Assembly (NCBI GenBank): GCA_963989385.1
Contig: OZ022501.1
Coordinates: 93,976,979-94,040,978, forward strand
Length of the DNA: 64,000 nt
Direction: 5' to 3'
Source: Ctena decussata
Taxonomy: Eukaryota > Mollusca > Bivalvia > Lucinida > Lucinidae
Shown here: piece after piece, positions 11,935-22,928 of the stretch
Layout of the letters: each line of letters begins with the position of its first letter
How positions within the stretch are numbered: the first letter of the stretch is position 1
Made by a program: the position numbers and the translations under genes
Notes under the pieces: generated by a model
Seen by the model: the letters and a program-made list of their open reading frames with translations, nothing else
Database searches by the model: none
What the model was told of the DNA's origin: nothing

Positions 11935-12389
11935 CTATCTACTAAGGTAGTCCGCCCCCAAATTATCTTGGCAACTGATCTATCTAATCCCAAAGTCAAT
12001 CAATTCTCTGTGTCGTACCTGTCGTGCCTCAAATGGAATGGGGAAGTATGGGTAAGTCTGATCGAACACTAGGTGGAAATCGCCACCTTTAAGTGTATCA
12101 GACGTAAAATTAACGTTGTCTTTGACATTACACTTACTTCGCACGACAGATCCCACAGGATCCGTTGCCTCTGCCTCTAATCTACTATCGCCACCGTGTT
12201 CTTCCATATTCGATTTCTGAGTCGACGTTACGTCGTCGGGCTTTACGTTTTCACGTATGAAGTCATAATGGGATACGTCCTCTGACGTACAAATGTTAAC
12301 TCTTTGGACATTCGGATCACTGTGATCCTCTGATCCAACATTGTCATGTGCATTAACAACTGCAGACGACACGTTCTTTTGACGTTGAA
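11935..12389 (-). pseudogene. 3' continuation of the polyprotein: integrase tail and RT/RNase H vestiges
   Basis: After removal of the inserted retrotransposon and one copy of its 15-bp target duplication, this frame is in register with the integrase C terminus. It runs about 130 codons to a TAG at 11980 and ends with YPYFPIPFEARQV, which resembles the segment leading into RT (the KPYPIPF..R type). In the same frame, just after the stop, comes DNLGADYLSR and a second TAG at 11935; that motif closes RNase H in gypsy elements. The RT catalytic core and almost all of RNase H, normally over 1.5 kb, are missing between the two. The element is thus an internal-deletion derivative. Confidence 0.7.
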
Positions 12390-12554
12390 TGAATGAATGT
12401 TTAAGTTATTTATAGACGCTCAACCCTGGTAAGGGTATATAGCGTCTAAACGTTAGCAATTTAAAACGTGTCTATAAGACAAATTCAAAAACGATCAAAT
12501 GTTTAAAGTATTATGTTACGTCCAAATGATAAAAATGTTATGTACAATAAAATA

Positions 12555-15500
12555 CTAAATCTTGTTAAAAAGTCCAGCTTCCTTTAAAAAATTAATAATT
12601 TGAATAGAAGAAACTTTGTTAAAAAGCTCGGTTATGGTTTTAATGTTGTAATGTTTTGAACGAATATGGTTAAAGTCAATGCATGACACAAGAAGATGTT
12701 TGATAGTAATGACTTCATTGCATGGTATGCACAATGGTGCAACCTCATTATTTAATAAAAACGAATGTGTAATTCTGGTATGCCCTATTCGGCATCTGGT
12801 AATGACAGTCTGTTCTTTTCTATTTGATAGTATATTGTCCTTGCTGTGAAAATCTGGTTTAATTTGTCGGAGTTTGTTATGAATTTGATTATCCCAATTA
12901 GTTTGACATTTTGATTTGATATATGTATTAATTTGAGATTTAAAATCTGAGTGCGGAATTCGGAAGGTACTTTCTGGTAAATTTAAAGCCGCCTTGGCCT
13001 CTTTATCGGCCAGGTCATTTCCACGAATATTGACGTGACTTGGAACCCAACAAAAGATTATTTCTTTTGATGGTAACTGAAAATATTTACGAAGTAATTG
13101 TTGTATTAAAGGGTTGGGGTGATTGACGTTTTTAAGTGATGATAAAACAGAAAGTGAGTCTGAGAATATAATAAACTGATTGTTCTCTTGAACTGGAATT
13201 TGATTGAGGGCCAAATCTATGGCTTTAGCTTCGGCTGTAAATATAGAGCTGCCATTTGGTAATCGTATAGTATCTGTGAATAGAGAACTTACAACCGAAC
13301 ATGCAACTTTATCTTCTTGTTTTGAACCATCCGTATAGATTGTGGTATGGTTCGGAAAATTAGATTTTACTTGCAAGAATTCTGATTGAAGAAGGTCAGG
13401 GTTCGTCTGTGATTTTTTATTCTTGTGTAATGATAAAATAACGGTAGGAGGTTTTAATGTCCATGGCTCTTGGACAGGTAAAGAAAATTTCTGGATGTTT
13501 TTTATGTCAATATGAGAGTCTACTAGCAAAGGTTTAATACGTAAACCCAAAGGTTTAATAGATCTCGGTTTGTTGTTATAAAATATTTCATACCGAGGGT
13601 TAAAAACACAATCGTAAGCAGAATTCTTTGGGTTTGCAGCTAGTTTTGATACATATTGTAGTGATAATTTCTCTCTTCTGATATATAGAGACGGTTCATT
13701 CGACTCTGCGTAAAGACTTTCTACGGGAGATGTTCGAAATGCTCCAAGAGCAAGACGTAACCCCTGATGATGAATGGTGTCAAGACATTTAAGGTATGAT
13801 TTCCGTGCCGAACCATATACGACTGAACCATAATCCAGCTTAGATCTCACAAGAGATCTATACAGGTTTAGAAGTACAGTACGATCTCCTCCCCAATTTG
13901 TATTGGAGAGCACTTTTAAAACATCTAAAGCTTTTAAACATTTAGCTTTCAAAGCTTTTATGTGAGGAATAAAAGTGAGTTTCTTATCGAACAGAAGGCC
14001 TAAGAATTTGGCCTCATTTACAACTGGAATTGGCGATCCATAAATGTTAAGAACTGGGTCGGGGTGCAAACCCCTCAACTGACAGAAATGAACACATTGG
14101 GTTTTAGTTTTAGAAAATTTAAAACCGTTTTCTGTGGCCCAGGTTTCTACTTTATTCAGGCATCTTTGAAGTCTGAATTCTATGTTTTCCATATTTTTCG
14201 ATTTGTAAAAGATGCCAAAGTCGTCAACATATAATGAAGAATCGGTATCGTTAACACATTTAACAATGTTATTGATTTTTATATTGAATAAAGTAGGTGA
14301 TAAAATACTTCCCTGAGGAACACCCTGTTCTTGTTTAAAAGTGTCAGACAATGTAGACCCTATTCTAACATTAAAGGATCTGTCAGATAAGAAATTCGAA
14401 ATAAAGTTTGGAAGTCGGCCTCGAAGGCCAATATTATGTAAATCTTTCATGATGCCATATTTCCACGTCGTGTCGTACGCTTTCTCCAGATCAAAAAATA
14501 TTGCGACGACATGTTCTTTTTTCACAAATGCATCACGAATAAAAGTTTCTAATCGAACTAAATGATCTACAGTACTGTGATTCTTACGAAAGCCCGCTTG
14601 ATTTCTGGAAATCAAGTTATTTGACTCCAGGACCCAAACGAGCCTATCGTTAATCATTCTCTCCATTGTTTTACATATGCAACTTGTTAACGCTATCGGT
14701 CGGTAATTTGTAGCTTCCGTCTTATCCTTTCCCGGTTTGGGAATAGGAATGATGATTGCTTTATGCCAGTCTTCTGGAAAATTTCCAGTATGCCATATAT
14801 CGTTCAACATATTAAGTAAGGTCTCCAATGCATCAGGTGGTAAATGCTTAAGGATTTGATAATGAATATCGTACGGCCCTCCGGCCGTATCTTTACATTT
14901 ATCAAGAGACTCCTTTAATTCTGATATGCTGAAGGGAAGATTATATTTTTCGTTATTTAACGACTGAAAATTTAAATTTTCTGATTCTTTTTCAGTTTTC
15001 AGTTCCTGAAATCGTTGACTGTAATTTGAACTTGATGAATTTTTCTGAAAGTTTTCGCCTAATGCATTGGAAATCTCTGCAGTGGAAAAACATTTGTTAC
15101 CGTTGGAAGATTTAATATGAACACATTCAGATTTCTTGTTTTTCCCACTGATTTTTCGTATCATTTCCCATATCTTTTTTACTGGCGTTTTAGGATTTAA
15201 TTTATTGACATATTGTTGCCATGATGAACGTTTCGCTTCTTTAATAGTTCTTCGTGCTTTAGCACGAGTTACTTTTGAATGTAGATGATTTTCACGAGAC
15301 GGATTTTTATTAAATTTTCGTAAAGACGATTTGCGTTTGTTGATTGCAGTTTTACATTCATTAGTAAACCATGGATTACGTCTTTTTGAACTTGTCGAGG
15401 ATTTCGGAATACTTTCTTCTGAAATTGCATGTAATGCTGATGTAAAAGCAGACATATCTTCTGCTGTTTTGAACTTTTCAGAGCTAAGCCGCTCCTGACA

Positions 15501-16232
15501 TGATGTTACGAACATTTCCCAATTTGCTTTTTTCAAATTCCATCGAGAATGCTGTTCTTCATCAGATGAATCAATTTCTTTAATTATGATTGGGAAGTGA
15601 TCGCTTCCATGCAGGTCATCACAAACTGACCAGTCAAAATCTAAATATATATTAGGATGACAAATAGACAAATCTATGGCAAAATAATTTCCCGTGGGAG
15701 GGTGAAGATATGTAGGCTGTTTTTCATTAAGTATACACAAATCATTTTCAGCAATTACATCTTCAATAATTTCTCCTCTGTCATTTGTATTCAAACAACC
15801 CCATGTTTTACTGTGACCATTGAAGTCACCAACTAACATAAATGGCTGCGGCAATTGGTCTACTAGATTGACCAAGGAATTTTTAGAAAGTACATCATTT
15901 GGTGGAATATAAATAGAGCATATCGTTACTTTTTTGGATAAAGTAACATTGACGGCAACTGCTTGTAAGTTTGTATTCAGATTAAACTGACTATGTGGAA
16001 TGTTAGATTTTACGAGAATCGAAGTTCCTCCTGATGCTCTTTGACCATCAGGACAAATATAGTTAAACATACTAAAATCTCTAAAACTAACATTATCTGA
16101 CTGCTTTAAAAAGGTTTCTTGAAGACAAATGACACTTGGAGATAAAAGAGACATTAAAATTAGTAATTCATTATAGTTTGCTTTAAGACCACGACAGTTC
16201 CACTGTATTATTGACTTTTTATCCATGTTCAA
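12555..16232 (-). CDS. Non-LTR retrotransposon ORF2: endonuclease, reverse transcriptase, RNase H
   Basis: A 1225-residue polyprotein for target-primed reverse transcription. The N-terminal APE-like endonuclease shows QWNCRG (10-15), QET (38-40), GDFNGH (135-140) and GSDHFPI (209-215). Reverse transcriptase: NYRPIAL (509-515), QAGFRKNHST (545-554), FDLEKAYD (580-587), GVPQGSILSP (637-646) and the catalytic YVDD (668-671). RNase H follows with IYTDGS (965-970), FTAEAKAI (998-1005), FSDSLSVL (1023-1030) and a WVPSHVNIRGNDLADKEA block. A Cys/His-rich tail (CRIGHTRITHSF..C.PC..H) closes the protein. All core catalytic motifs look intact and there is no frameshift, so the copy may still be competent. 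Confidence 0.93.
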   Translation of the reverse strand: MNMDKKSIIQWNCRGLKANYNELLILMSLLSPSVICLQETFLKQSDNVSFRDFSMFNYICPDGQRASGGTSILVKSNIPHSQFNLNTNLQAVAVNVTLSKKVTICSIYIPPNDVLSKNSLVNLVDQLPQPFMLVGDFNGHSKTWGCLNTNDRGEIIEDVIAENDLCILNEKQPTYLHPPTGNYFAIDLSICHPNIYLDFDWSVCDDLHGSDHFPIIIKEIDSSDEEQHSRWNLKKANWEMFVTSCQERLSSEKFKTAEDMSAFTSALHAISEESIPKSSTSSKRRNPWFTNECKTAINKRKSSLRKFNKNPSRENHLHSKVTRAKARRTIKEAKRSSWQQYVNKLNPKTPVKKIWEMIRKISGKNKKSECVHIKSSNGNKCFSTAEISNALGENFQKNSSSSNYSQRFQELKTEKESENLNFQSLNNEKYNLPFSISELKESLDKCKDTAGGPYDIHYQILKHLPPDALETLLNMLNDIWHTGNFPEDWHKAIIIPIPKPGKDKTEATNYRPIALTSCICKTMERMINDRLVWVLESNNLISRNQAGFRKNHSTVDHLVRLETFIRDAFVKKEHVVAIFFDLEKAYDTTWKYGIMKDLHNIGLRGRLPNFISNFLSDRSFNVRIGSTLSDTFKQEQGVPQGSILSPTLFNIKINNIVKCVNDTDSSLYVDDFGIFYKSKNMENIEFRLQRCLNKVETWATENGFKFSKTKTQCVHFCQLRGLHPDPVLNIYGSPIPVVNEAKFLGLLFDKKLTFIPHIKALKAKCLKALDVLKVLSNTNWGGDRTVLLNLYRSLVRSKLDYGSVVYGSARKSYLKCLDTIHHQGLRLALGAFRTSPVESLYAESNEPSLYIRREKLSLQYVSKLAANPKNSAYDCVFNPRYEIFYNNKPRSIKPLGLRIKPLLVDSHIDIKNIQKFSLPVQEPWTLKPPTVILSLHKNKKSQTNPDLLQSEFLQVKSNFPNHTTIYTDGSKQEDKVACSVVSSLFTDTIRLPNGSSIFTAEAKAIDLALNQIPVQENNQFIIFSDSLSVLSSLKNVNHPNPLIQQLLRKYFQLPSKEIIFCWVPSHVNIRGNDLADKEAKAALNLPESTFRIPHSDFKSQINTYIKSKCQTNWDNQIHNKLRQIKPDFHSKDNILSNRKEQTVITRCRIGHTRITHSFLLNNEVAPLCIPCNEVITIKHLLVSCIDFNHIRSKHYNIKTITELFNKVSSIQIINFLKEAGLFNKI

Positions 16233-16287
16233 ATGAATGGGAGAGAAAAAAACGTGTCAGGAGACCAATCAGGAGAACAGACTTCTC

Positions 16288-17670
16288 CTAAGCAGTATCC
16301 ATGTCATCCTCCAAAGCGCCATATTTATTGACCGTTTTAACAGGATCCGGAGATCCTTTGCCGTTTTTATTGGAGGACGAACCTCCGATGGCAGGTTTAT
16401 TGGAGGACGAGCCTCCGCCAGAATGTGATCGACGGCCAGAGCCGTGACCAGAAGGAGAACGATGTTTATCCTTCTCCTTCTGCGCTTTAGCCGCCGCTTT
16501 AAGCTGTTCCTTAGTCTGTCTAGCAGACTGCGAACCAGACGAACTAGATTGTGAACTAGACTGTGAATTAGACTGTGAACTAGACTGAGAATTAGACTGA
16601 GAACTAGACTGAGAATTAGTTGGACGAGCCGCCGAAGCGGCTCGAGGCTGTGAACCTGAGCCAGAGCGGGCTGTAGTTGCTCTTGGCTGAGATGTTGGCT
16701 GAGATGTTGGTTTTACAGATGGTGAAATAACTTTAGAAGATGGTAAAATGTCAAAATCTTTTTCGAAAAATTGGGTACCAGTAGTTTTTGTTTCGGGTCT
16801 TGCCAGTGAGTGTACAATTTTTGTGAAGTCCAAATCCGATGTTTGAGTTTGGCTTTCATATAATTTCCTAGCTTCCAAATAGGTAACATTTTTGTTGACC
16901 TTAATTTTCAAGATTTCTTTTTCTTTTTTCCAAATTTCACATACGCTGGATCGAGAGACGTGATCTTTGCCGCAGTTAACGCATTTGGCCGGATTTTTGC
17001 ACGTGGAGGTATGGTGGTCATGACCTCCCGCGCCACAAGTCGCACAAACAGATCCGGGATCAACGGGGCAATTGTTTTCGTGATGGCCAAACCTCTGACA
17101 GTTGAAACACCGCAGAGGATTTGGCACATACACGTCAACCGGAACAACTCGGTAAAAGATTTTCAATGATTTTGGTACCGTGACGGTGTTGAACGTAAGT
17201 AGTAAAGTGTTAGTCTCAACAGTATCATGATCTTTTTTGATGGTGAAGCGTTTGCAGGCGGTCACGCCCTGTTCTCTTAGGTAGTCAACGATTTCATTTT
17301 CTTTTTCCCCTTTCAGCATCCTGTCACGGATGATGCCTTTTGAAGAATTGAGGCTTGTATGCTCCGTGACAGAGACTTTAAGGCCAAAAAAGGTAGAAAT
17401 TTTTAGAAGATTGTCCGTGTGAGCTTTTCGACATGTTTCAACTAGCAGAGTCTTGTTTTTTAGTTTTTTTACAGATTTTGGAGTTCCTATTAAACTTTCT
17501 ATTTGCTTTTCAATCACGAAAGGGGAAAGGGTCGTGACCGCCTTCTCTTCAAGTGACTGAATGACGAGAAATTTAGCGAAACTAACATTACCTTGAAATG
17601 TGAAATATGAGGGCCGGTCCGCGTCGTCATCAGAGTCCATTAGAAATCTTCTCTTATTTGAGGATCCCAT
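16288..17670 (-). CDS. Non-LTR retrotransposon ORF1 (CCHC nucleic-acid-binding protein)
   Basis: A 460-residue protein presumed to coat the retrotransposon RNA. Three cysteine knuckles follow each other: CFNCQRFGHHENNC (188-201), CATCGAGGHDHHTSTC (209-224) and CVNCGKDHVSRSSVC (230-244). The N-terminal 170 residues look like a globular, RRM-like Gag region. The C-terminal third is low-complexity, rich in Ser and Gln with repeated QSSSQSNS units, then basic. It starts at the first ATG, close behind a GC-balanced 5' UTR. ORF2 follows after 55 nt on the same strand. There are no internal stops. Probably cytoplasmic RNP, as for other ORF1 proteins. Confidence 0.85.
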   Translation of the reverse strand: MGSSNKRRFLMDSDDDADRPSYFTFQGNVSFAKFLVIQSLEEKAVTTLSPFVIEKQIESLIGTPKSVKKLKNKTLLVETCRKAHTDNLLKISTFFGLKVSVTEHTSLNSSKGIIRDRMLKGEKENEIVDYLREQGVTACKRFTIKKDHDTVETNTLLLTFNTVTVPKSLKIFYRVVPVDVYVPNPLRCFNCQRFGHHENNCPVDPGSVCATCGAGGHDHHTSTCKNPAKCVNCGKDHVSRSSVCEIWKKEKEILKIKVNKNVTYLEARKLYESQTQTSDLDFTKIVHSLARPETKTTGTQFFEKDFDILPSSKVISPSVKPTSQPTSQPRATTARSGSGSQPRAASAARPTNSQSSSQSNSQSSSQSNSQSSSQSSSSGSQSARQTKEQLKAAAKAQKEKDKHRSPSGHGSGRRSHSGGGSSSNKPAIGGSSSNKNGKGSPDPVKTVNKYGALEDDMDTA

Positions 17671-18841
17671 GATTGATGTTTATTATTCATTGGCTATGCG
17701 CTTCACCCTCCGCGGAGTCCTACAAGGGGACGTTTTAGGGGAACGGATCTCCTATTCCCAACGCCAAAGCTACATAACCATTATACTCAACGATCAAATC
17801 CCTCGGTTTAAACCCCCAATACTGAAGGCCGAAAAATATGCCCGTCAATTAACCCATCAGCCGCTGCCCATCGAAAATACCCATATAGAAAGAAACGAAG
17901 GGAATATTTTAAGCCCGGTATGTACCATTATAGATACGTATAAAGAAAGAAGGAAGTGAAGGATCAAGAAGCGCATTTCTAGAGCTTAGCACGACTGAGC
18001 CGATTGAAACGGGTCGGGCCTAACCCGAAACGCTCGTCTATCTGAAGCCAGGGCCAAAGTAGTGTGTTGGAAAGCTGGAGATCCCTGGGCTTTTTTCCAG
18101 CATACGAGACGCCACCCACGGCAAACAGGTGGCTCCTGTTTTGACAGGGAATTTCACCCCGTCCACTACAGAAGTAAAGTGGCCTGTAAATTTTATTCCC
18201 CACAGACAAAGGGAAAAAGAGAACCGTTTGCTGAAAAGACGTCTTTGGCGTTGTCGGAATAGAAGATCCATATCCGTAGTATATGCAATGAGACTAAGAA
18301 GTTGTCAAAGTTACTATATAGGTAAGTAGAGGTAGTAACATATAAGATTTGTTAAATGATTTGAAACTAAGGTATATGCAAACAAAACGTAGCAGACAAT
18401 TGCTACAGAAGACATTGTTTATTATTTTCCTGTTGAGACAAATTTCTTAATAATTTTAAAGTGCAACGTGCTCGAGTTTGGATAAGTGACACATACACAA
18501 GACAATTGTTATATACAGATGAGGTAATAATCTTCGTCCCGTGTGCGACCCACGGGCACAGAATGATACACAAACAAATGAAGCATGTTAGTATCATGAA
18601 ATAGTAAAGATCGAAAGGATAGAATTCGCGTTTGATGTCTACTTAAATATATCTAAAATTTCAAAATGGGGTTTATTTAAATTCGCACGTTGGATCTGTT
18701 TGTACGTAAGATTTGATCATTTAAATTTGATCAGTTAAACTGTATGAACTATATAACGGACGGTTGCTTATATAGTGGGGTTTCACCACCTGCTCAAGCG
18801 AAAGCATCCAACTATTTATACCCCCCGGTTGGCACGGGGCC
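17671..18841 (-). promoter_or_regulatory. 5' UTR and presumed internal promoter of the non-LTR element
   Basis: This 1.17 kb lies between the element start and ORF1. It holds no long frame on the - strand that resembles a protein. Non-LTR elements of this type usually carry a promoter at or just inside the 5' end. The start is GC-rich (GGCCCCGTGCCAACCGGGG) and precise to the base because of the target duplication. Confidence 0.5.
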
Positions 18842-21800
18842 TCTTTTGACGTTGAACGTACTGCTTAATCATGTTAGCAGGATAAGTATTCACGACGCCC
18901 TTGACGTTAATCTTGTAGTTCATTGCATTGACTACTTCGACAACTTCATATGGCCCGTTCCATTGAAGTAACAATTTATTGCACTCATTCGGGAGTAGCA
19001 AAAGTACTTTGTCTCCGACGTCAAACTTACGCGACCTCGCGCGTTTATCATAATAAGCATTCTGCTTTACGTCCATTTTCCGGACAATACCCTGTGCTAA
19101 CTTACACGTTCTCTCTAAACGTTCTTTTAGATCAATAACGTACTGATACGTCAATAACGCACGTTGGTCAGTTTCCTCTACAGACCACAATTCCTTTAAT
19201 ATTTGCATAGGACCCCTAACATTACGCCCATACAACAGTTCAAACGGGGAAAAACCTAACGACTCTTGCGGAACTTCCCTTACTGCGAATAATAATGCTG
19301 GGAGATACCTGTCCCAGTCATTCGGACGTTCTACGCACATTTCACGTAATATCTGTTTCAATGTATCATGGAATTTCTCCACGGGTCCTTTACCAGTAGA
19401 TTGATAAGGAATAGTTGTCAGATCTTGAAGCGACAACAACCTACTAACCTCTCTCATGACGTCAATCGTGATCTTACTATCATGCTCGATTAGCATTTCA
19501 CTCGGTATTCCTAATCTACTGAACATTTCAACTAACGCTTCGGCTACGCGTTCCGTTTCAATGCCGGGTAACGCTACCGCCTCGGGATATCTCGTCGCAT
19601 AGTCTATCATTGTTAAAATATAGCGGGATTTCCTGTCAGAACGAGGTTCTATCGGTCCAACTATATCAACAGCGACTCGTTTAAATGGTGTGTCAATCTG
19701 TGGCAACTTTCCTAAAGGAACCTTAGTGACACGACCTTTTTGAATAGTCCTTTGACATATGTCACAAGATTTACAAAACCTTGCCACATCACCACAAATT
19801 CCAGGCCAAAAGAACTCAGTTAACACTCTATCCATAGTTTTCTTTATGCCCAAATGACCTGACATCAAGGTTTCGTGCGCCAATCTTAACACCTTTTCAC
19901 GAAAACCTTCAGGGATAATAAGTTGCAAAGTGACCTTGTTTCCCTTAGTAAACTGCCTATACAATAAATCTTTCTTTCGGATAAACTTAGTTTCACCTCG
20001 GTTCAATCCACGACTAATAGTCACATTCCCAGATTCCACTCTTTGCCTTATGCCATTCAATTTCGGGTCAACAACTTGGGCCTGCCTCAACGCCTCCTTA
20101 TCACTAGCAATAATTTGATCAGGAACTTTAAGTTTCTTATAGACCTCTTCACCTTGCTTAGCTTGTGACCTAGTCACTGCCGCCATTGCAAAATGGGACA
20201 TATCGGGAAGTTTTGACCCGTCAATATTTCCAATAACCAGGTCATACAATGTATCTTCCATGCACAATGCCTCAGTTTTTCCTGTGAAAAATGGACAATC
20301 TATGTCAACCATTGCTAAGGGATACCTTTGTGTAGATTCATCAATCAAAGTTACATCAGATTCTCTACCAAGTAACTGATCATTAGAAACCAAGTTTCTA
20401 CGAACAACACACCCAGTACAACCTGTGTCCCTTAAAACTACAACAGTCTTACCGTTAACCGTACCCTGCGCTGTTGGTAATCGCGACCTTAAAAAGTAAC
20501 AGACACCTTCCCTATCCACGTTATCATTGATTAGTGGACTTTCTTCCTTACTCTTATAGAGACCTTCAATTTCATGAGACCTATTCATTGTAGTTTTACA
20601 AAAGCTCATTTGATGTCCGCCACCCCGACCACGTCCGCGGGAATAACCCCGACCACGGCCACGATCTGAATTACTACCCTTCGTCTGTACAGTATCGCTC
20701 TTACTCTGTGATCTTTGTGTCTCATCTTTCGGTGCATAACTACTCCCCTTACTTCCGCTATACCCGCTTGCACTTGCACCTACCTCCGCACTATATGCTT
20801 GCTTCCTATCGGGATTCTTAAAACATTTATATGTTAAATGTCCCTTACCACAAATACTACATTTTATCTCTGGCTTCGCACTCGGCTTATTATCAGATCT
20901 ATTCTGAGTTACGCCCTTACTATCACGCTGCCCCTTATTAACACAAGCGTAGACACCGCCACGTGCTTCTGCAAATAAATCTGCTTCCCTAGCCATCTCA
21001 CCTAGATTCATGAATGTTTTCGGTTTCAAATGAACATATAGTTCTTTACTACAGGATTCTAAAAACTGATCTCTAGCGAAAAAATCGCAAACAGCTTCGT
21101 AAGACTGGTCTACTTTCGCCATTTTCAACCATTTATTAAGATACGACCTAAGTCTACTACTAAACTGAATAAACGTTTCGGACTTTTCAGGCCTATCATA
21201 GCGAAATTTCTTCCTAAATCCGCGTTCAGTCATATCAAAATTCTTTAACAACGCATCTTTCAACTTGTCATAATCCGCTGCATCATCTACAGACAATCTA
21301 TCATAGACATCAAGCGCGCGACCTTTAAGTAATGCGCTTAAATATGCACCCCAAACGTTTTTATCCCATTTATTCGCCGTCGCGTATTTCTCAAACCTTG
21401 ATAAATAACTATCCATTTTGTCCTTACTTTCATCAAAATACGGTAACTTGGGATCTCGCGCATGCGCTAGCTTTTCAGCCTTCTGTTTTTCTAATTCAAC
21501 TCTAAACGTTACCTTCTGCAAATCTATCTGATTCTTTAACTCACGTTGCTGCAATTCAAAACTATACTTCAACTTTTCTAACTCAACTTCGCTCGACAAC
21601 TTCGCTTCCTTATCGCTTTCGACTTGAGACAACTTAGCTTCCCTATCTTTCTCGGCTTGCCGCTCTATGCTTTCAATTCGCGCCATCTCGATTTCCCTAT
21701 CCGCCGCAATCTTAGCTAGTTCTACTTCCCTATCCTTTTCAGCCTGCGCGATCCTAGCTAACTCAATTTCCCTATCTTTTTCGGCCTACGCAATCTTATC

Positions 21801-22007
21801 TTTCTCCGCCGCGATCTTCGCTAACTCAATTTCCCTGTCTTTATCGGCCTGCGCAATCTTTTCTTTATCAAGTGCCCTTACCGCGTGCCTTTCTGCCCTC
21901 TCAGTCTCTTGCTGTTGCTTTACAAATTCCTGCAATGCCTGCCCCTCATATCCTAACTCCCTTCCCGTCTTAACTAACTGATCCATGACGCTAAACGTAA
22001 TGCTCAC
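18842..22007 (-). pseudogene. Gag-protease-integrase polyprotein (5' part; interrupted)
   Basis: The frame starts with ATG at 22007. The first 73 residues include GYEGQALQEFVKQQQ, then a TAG at 21786 (CAG in neighbouring repeat units), then the frame stays open. Upstream residues form repeated heptads of the EKDREIELAKIA type (coiled coil). Counting from the Met at 21686: a SCAN-like Gag region around 80-240, a CCHC knuckle at 276-288, a Gly/Arg-rich tract near 340-360, the protease DTG at 420-422, and integrase with H604, H611, C641, C644, D674 and E770. At the second acidic position the motif is IEHDS, with E734 where D is usual. The natural frame is broken at 18842-18856 by the non-LTR insertion and resumes at 12389. 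The nonsense codon, the D-to-E change and the insertion argue against present function. Confidence 0.85.
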
Positions 22008-22910
22008 GTTAACTTAACTGAAACCGACGTTCACTTATAGTCACACACGTTAACTAAAACGTTAACAATAATCATAACGAACTAATCCAACTAAAACGTT
22101 GATTAATTAGTATACTCGCGATCTGGACGTAGCCATTAAAGTTACGTTCATAACAGACCGGAAATGACGTCATAAACTGACGTTGACTTTGCCGAGAATT
22201 ACTTTTCACTTTCAAATGACACAATTAGATGACGTAAATAACCCACATTACAATTACGCCGAACTTGATCTAGCGTATCGGATATACAAACGTAACGTAT
22301 GTAACGCAACGTATTAACACTGACACGACAACTGTACGTCCTACATTACAAAACCTTATAGGATATCAACGGTAAATCAAACTTAAGATTCCGCTATTAG
22401 GTTTAATTGTAACGATATTATATTACGTTACGAGTAACCTACGTTACTAAATCAGGACATAAAATGGACCTCAGTAACGGTTACGACACAACGTACAAAA
22501 CGTTTAAGTTAATAAACTAACAGATTGTCATGCAACAGCAGTGCCAAGGTACTCAAACGGACCTTAAAACTAAATATGTATCATCCGTGCCAAGACAATT
22601 TAGGTCTATATAACCTTAGTTTCCCCACTCAGATATGCAACCTGTTACATTTTATCACAAATTAATGCATGGGCTATCGCACTTCATCACGCAGGGAATA
22701 AAGATAGTTGACCTTAATTGAGTGTAGGTTACATTTACAAAGAATTTAGTGGCAAAATTGCTCCCCTAAAATTCACAGCCTTACGTCACCTTAGAAAAGA
22801 ACAATCAGAAAGCCAATGATAATAAAAAAAATAACTGACAAAATTGTGCCTAGATTCTGTATATATTGTCAATGTGTTACACTGGCAGATATTAACCGGA
22901 AATCAAATCC

Positions 22911-22928
22911 CGTTACTTCATGACACCA
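22911..22928 (-). promoter_or_regulatory. Primer-binding-site-like sequence
   Basis: Directly abuts the inner end of the right LTR and begins TGG as a PBS complementary to a tRNA CCA end should. I could not assign the tRNA. Confidence 0.55.

Larger units (their letters stand above)
12390..18841 (-). mobile_element. Near-intact non-LTR retrotransposon (I/Nimb-like), 6.45 kb
   Basis: Inserted inside the integrase tail of the surrounding element and flanked by the identical 15-mer tcttttgacgttgaa at 12375-12389 and 18842-18856. Read on the - strand it begins GGCCCCGTGCC, has a 1.17 kb 5' UTR, ORF1, a 55-nt gap, ORF2, and ends in CATT repeats. Both ORFs are open from end to end. The combination of CCHC ORF1, APE-type endonuclease, RT and RNase H fits the I superfamily; the Nimb clade, known from molluscs, is the likeliest but cannot be settled by eye. 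Open ORFs and a perfect target duplication indicate a recent insertion. Confidence 0.9.
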
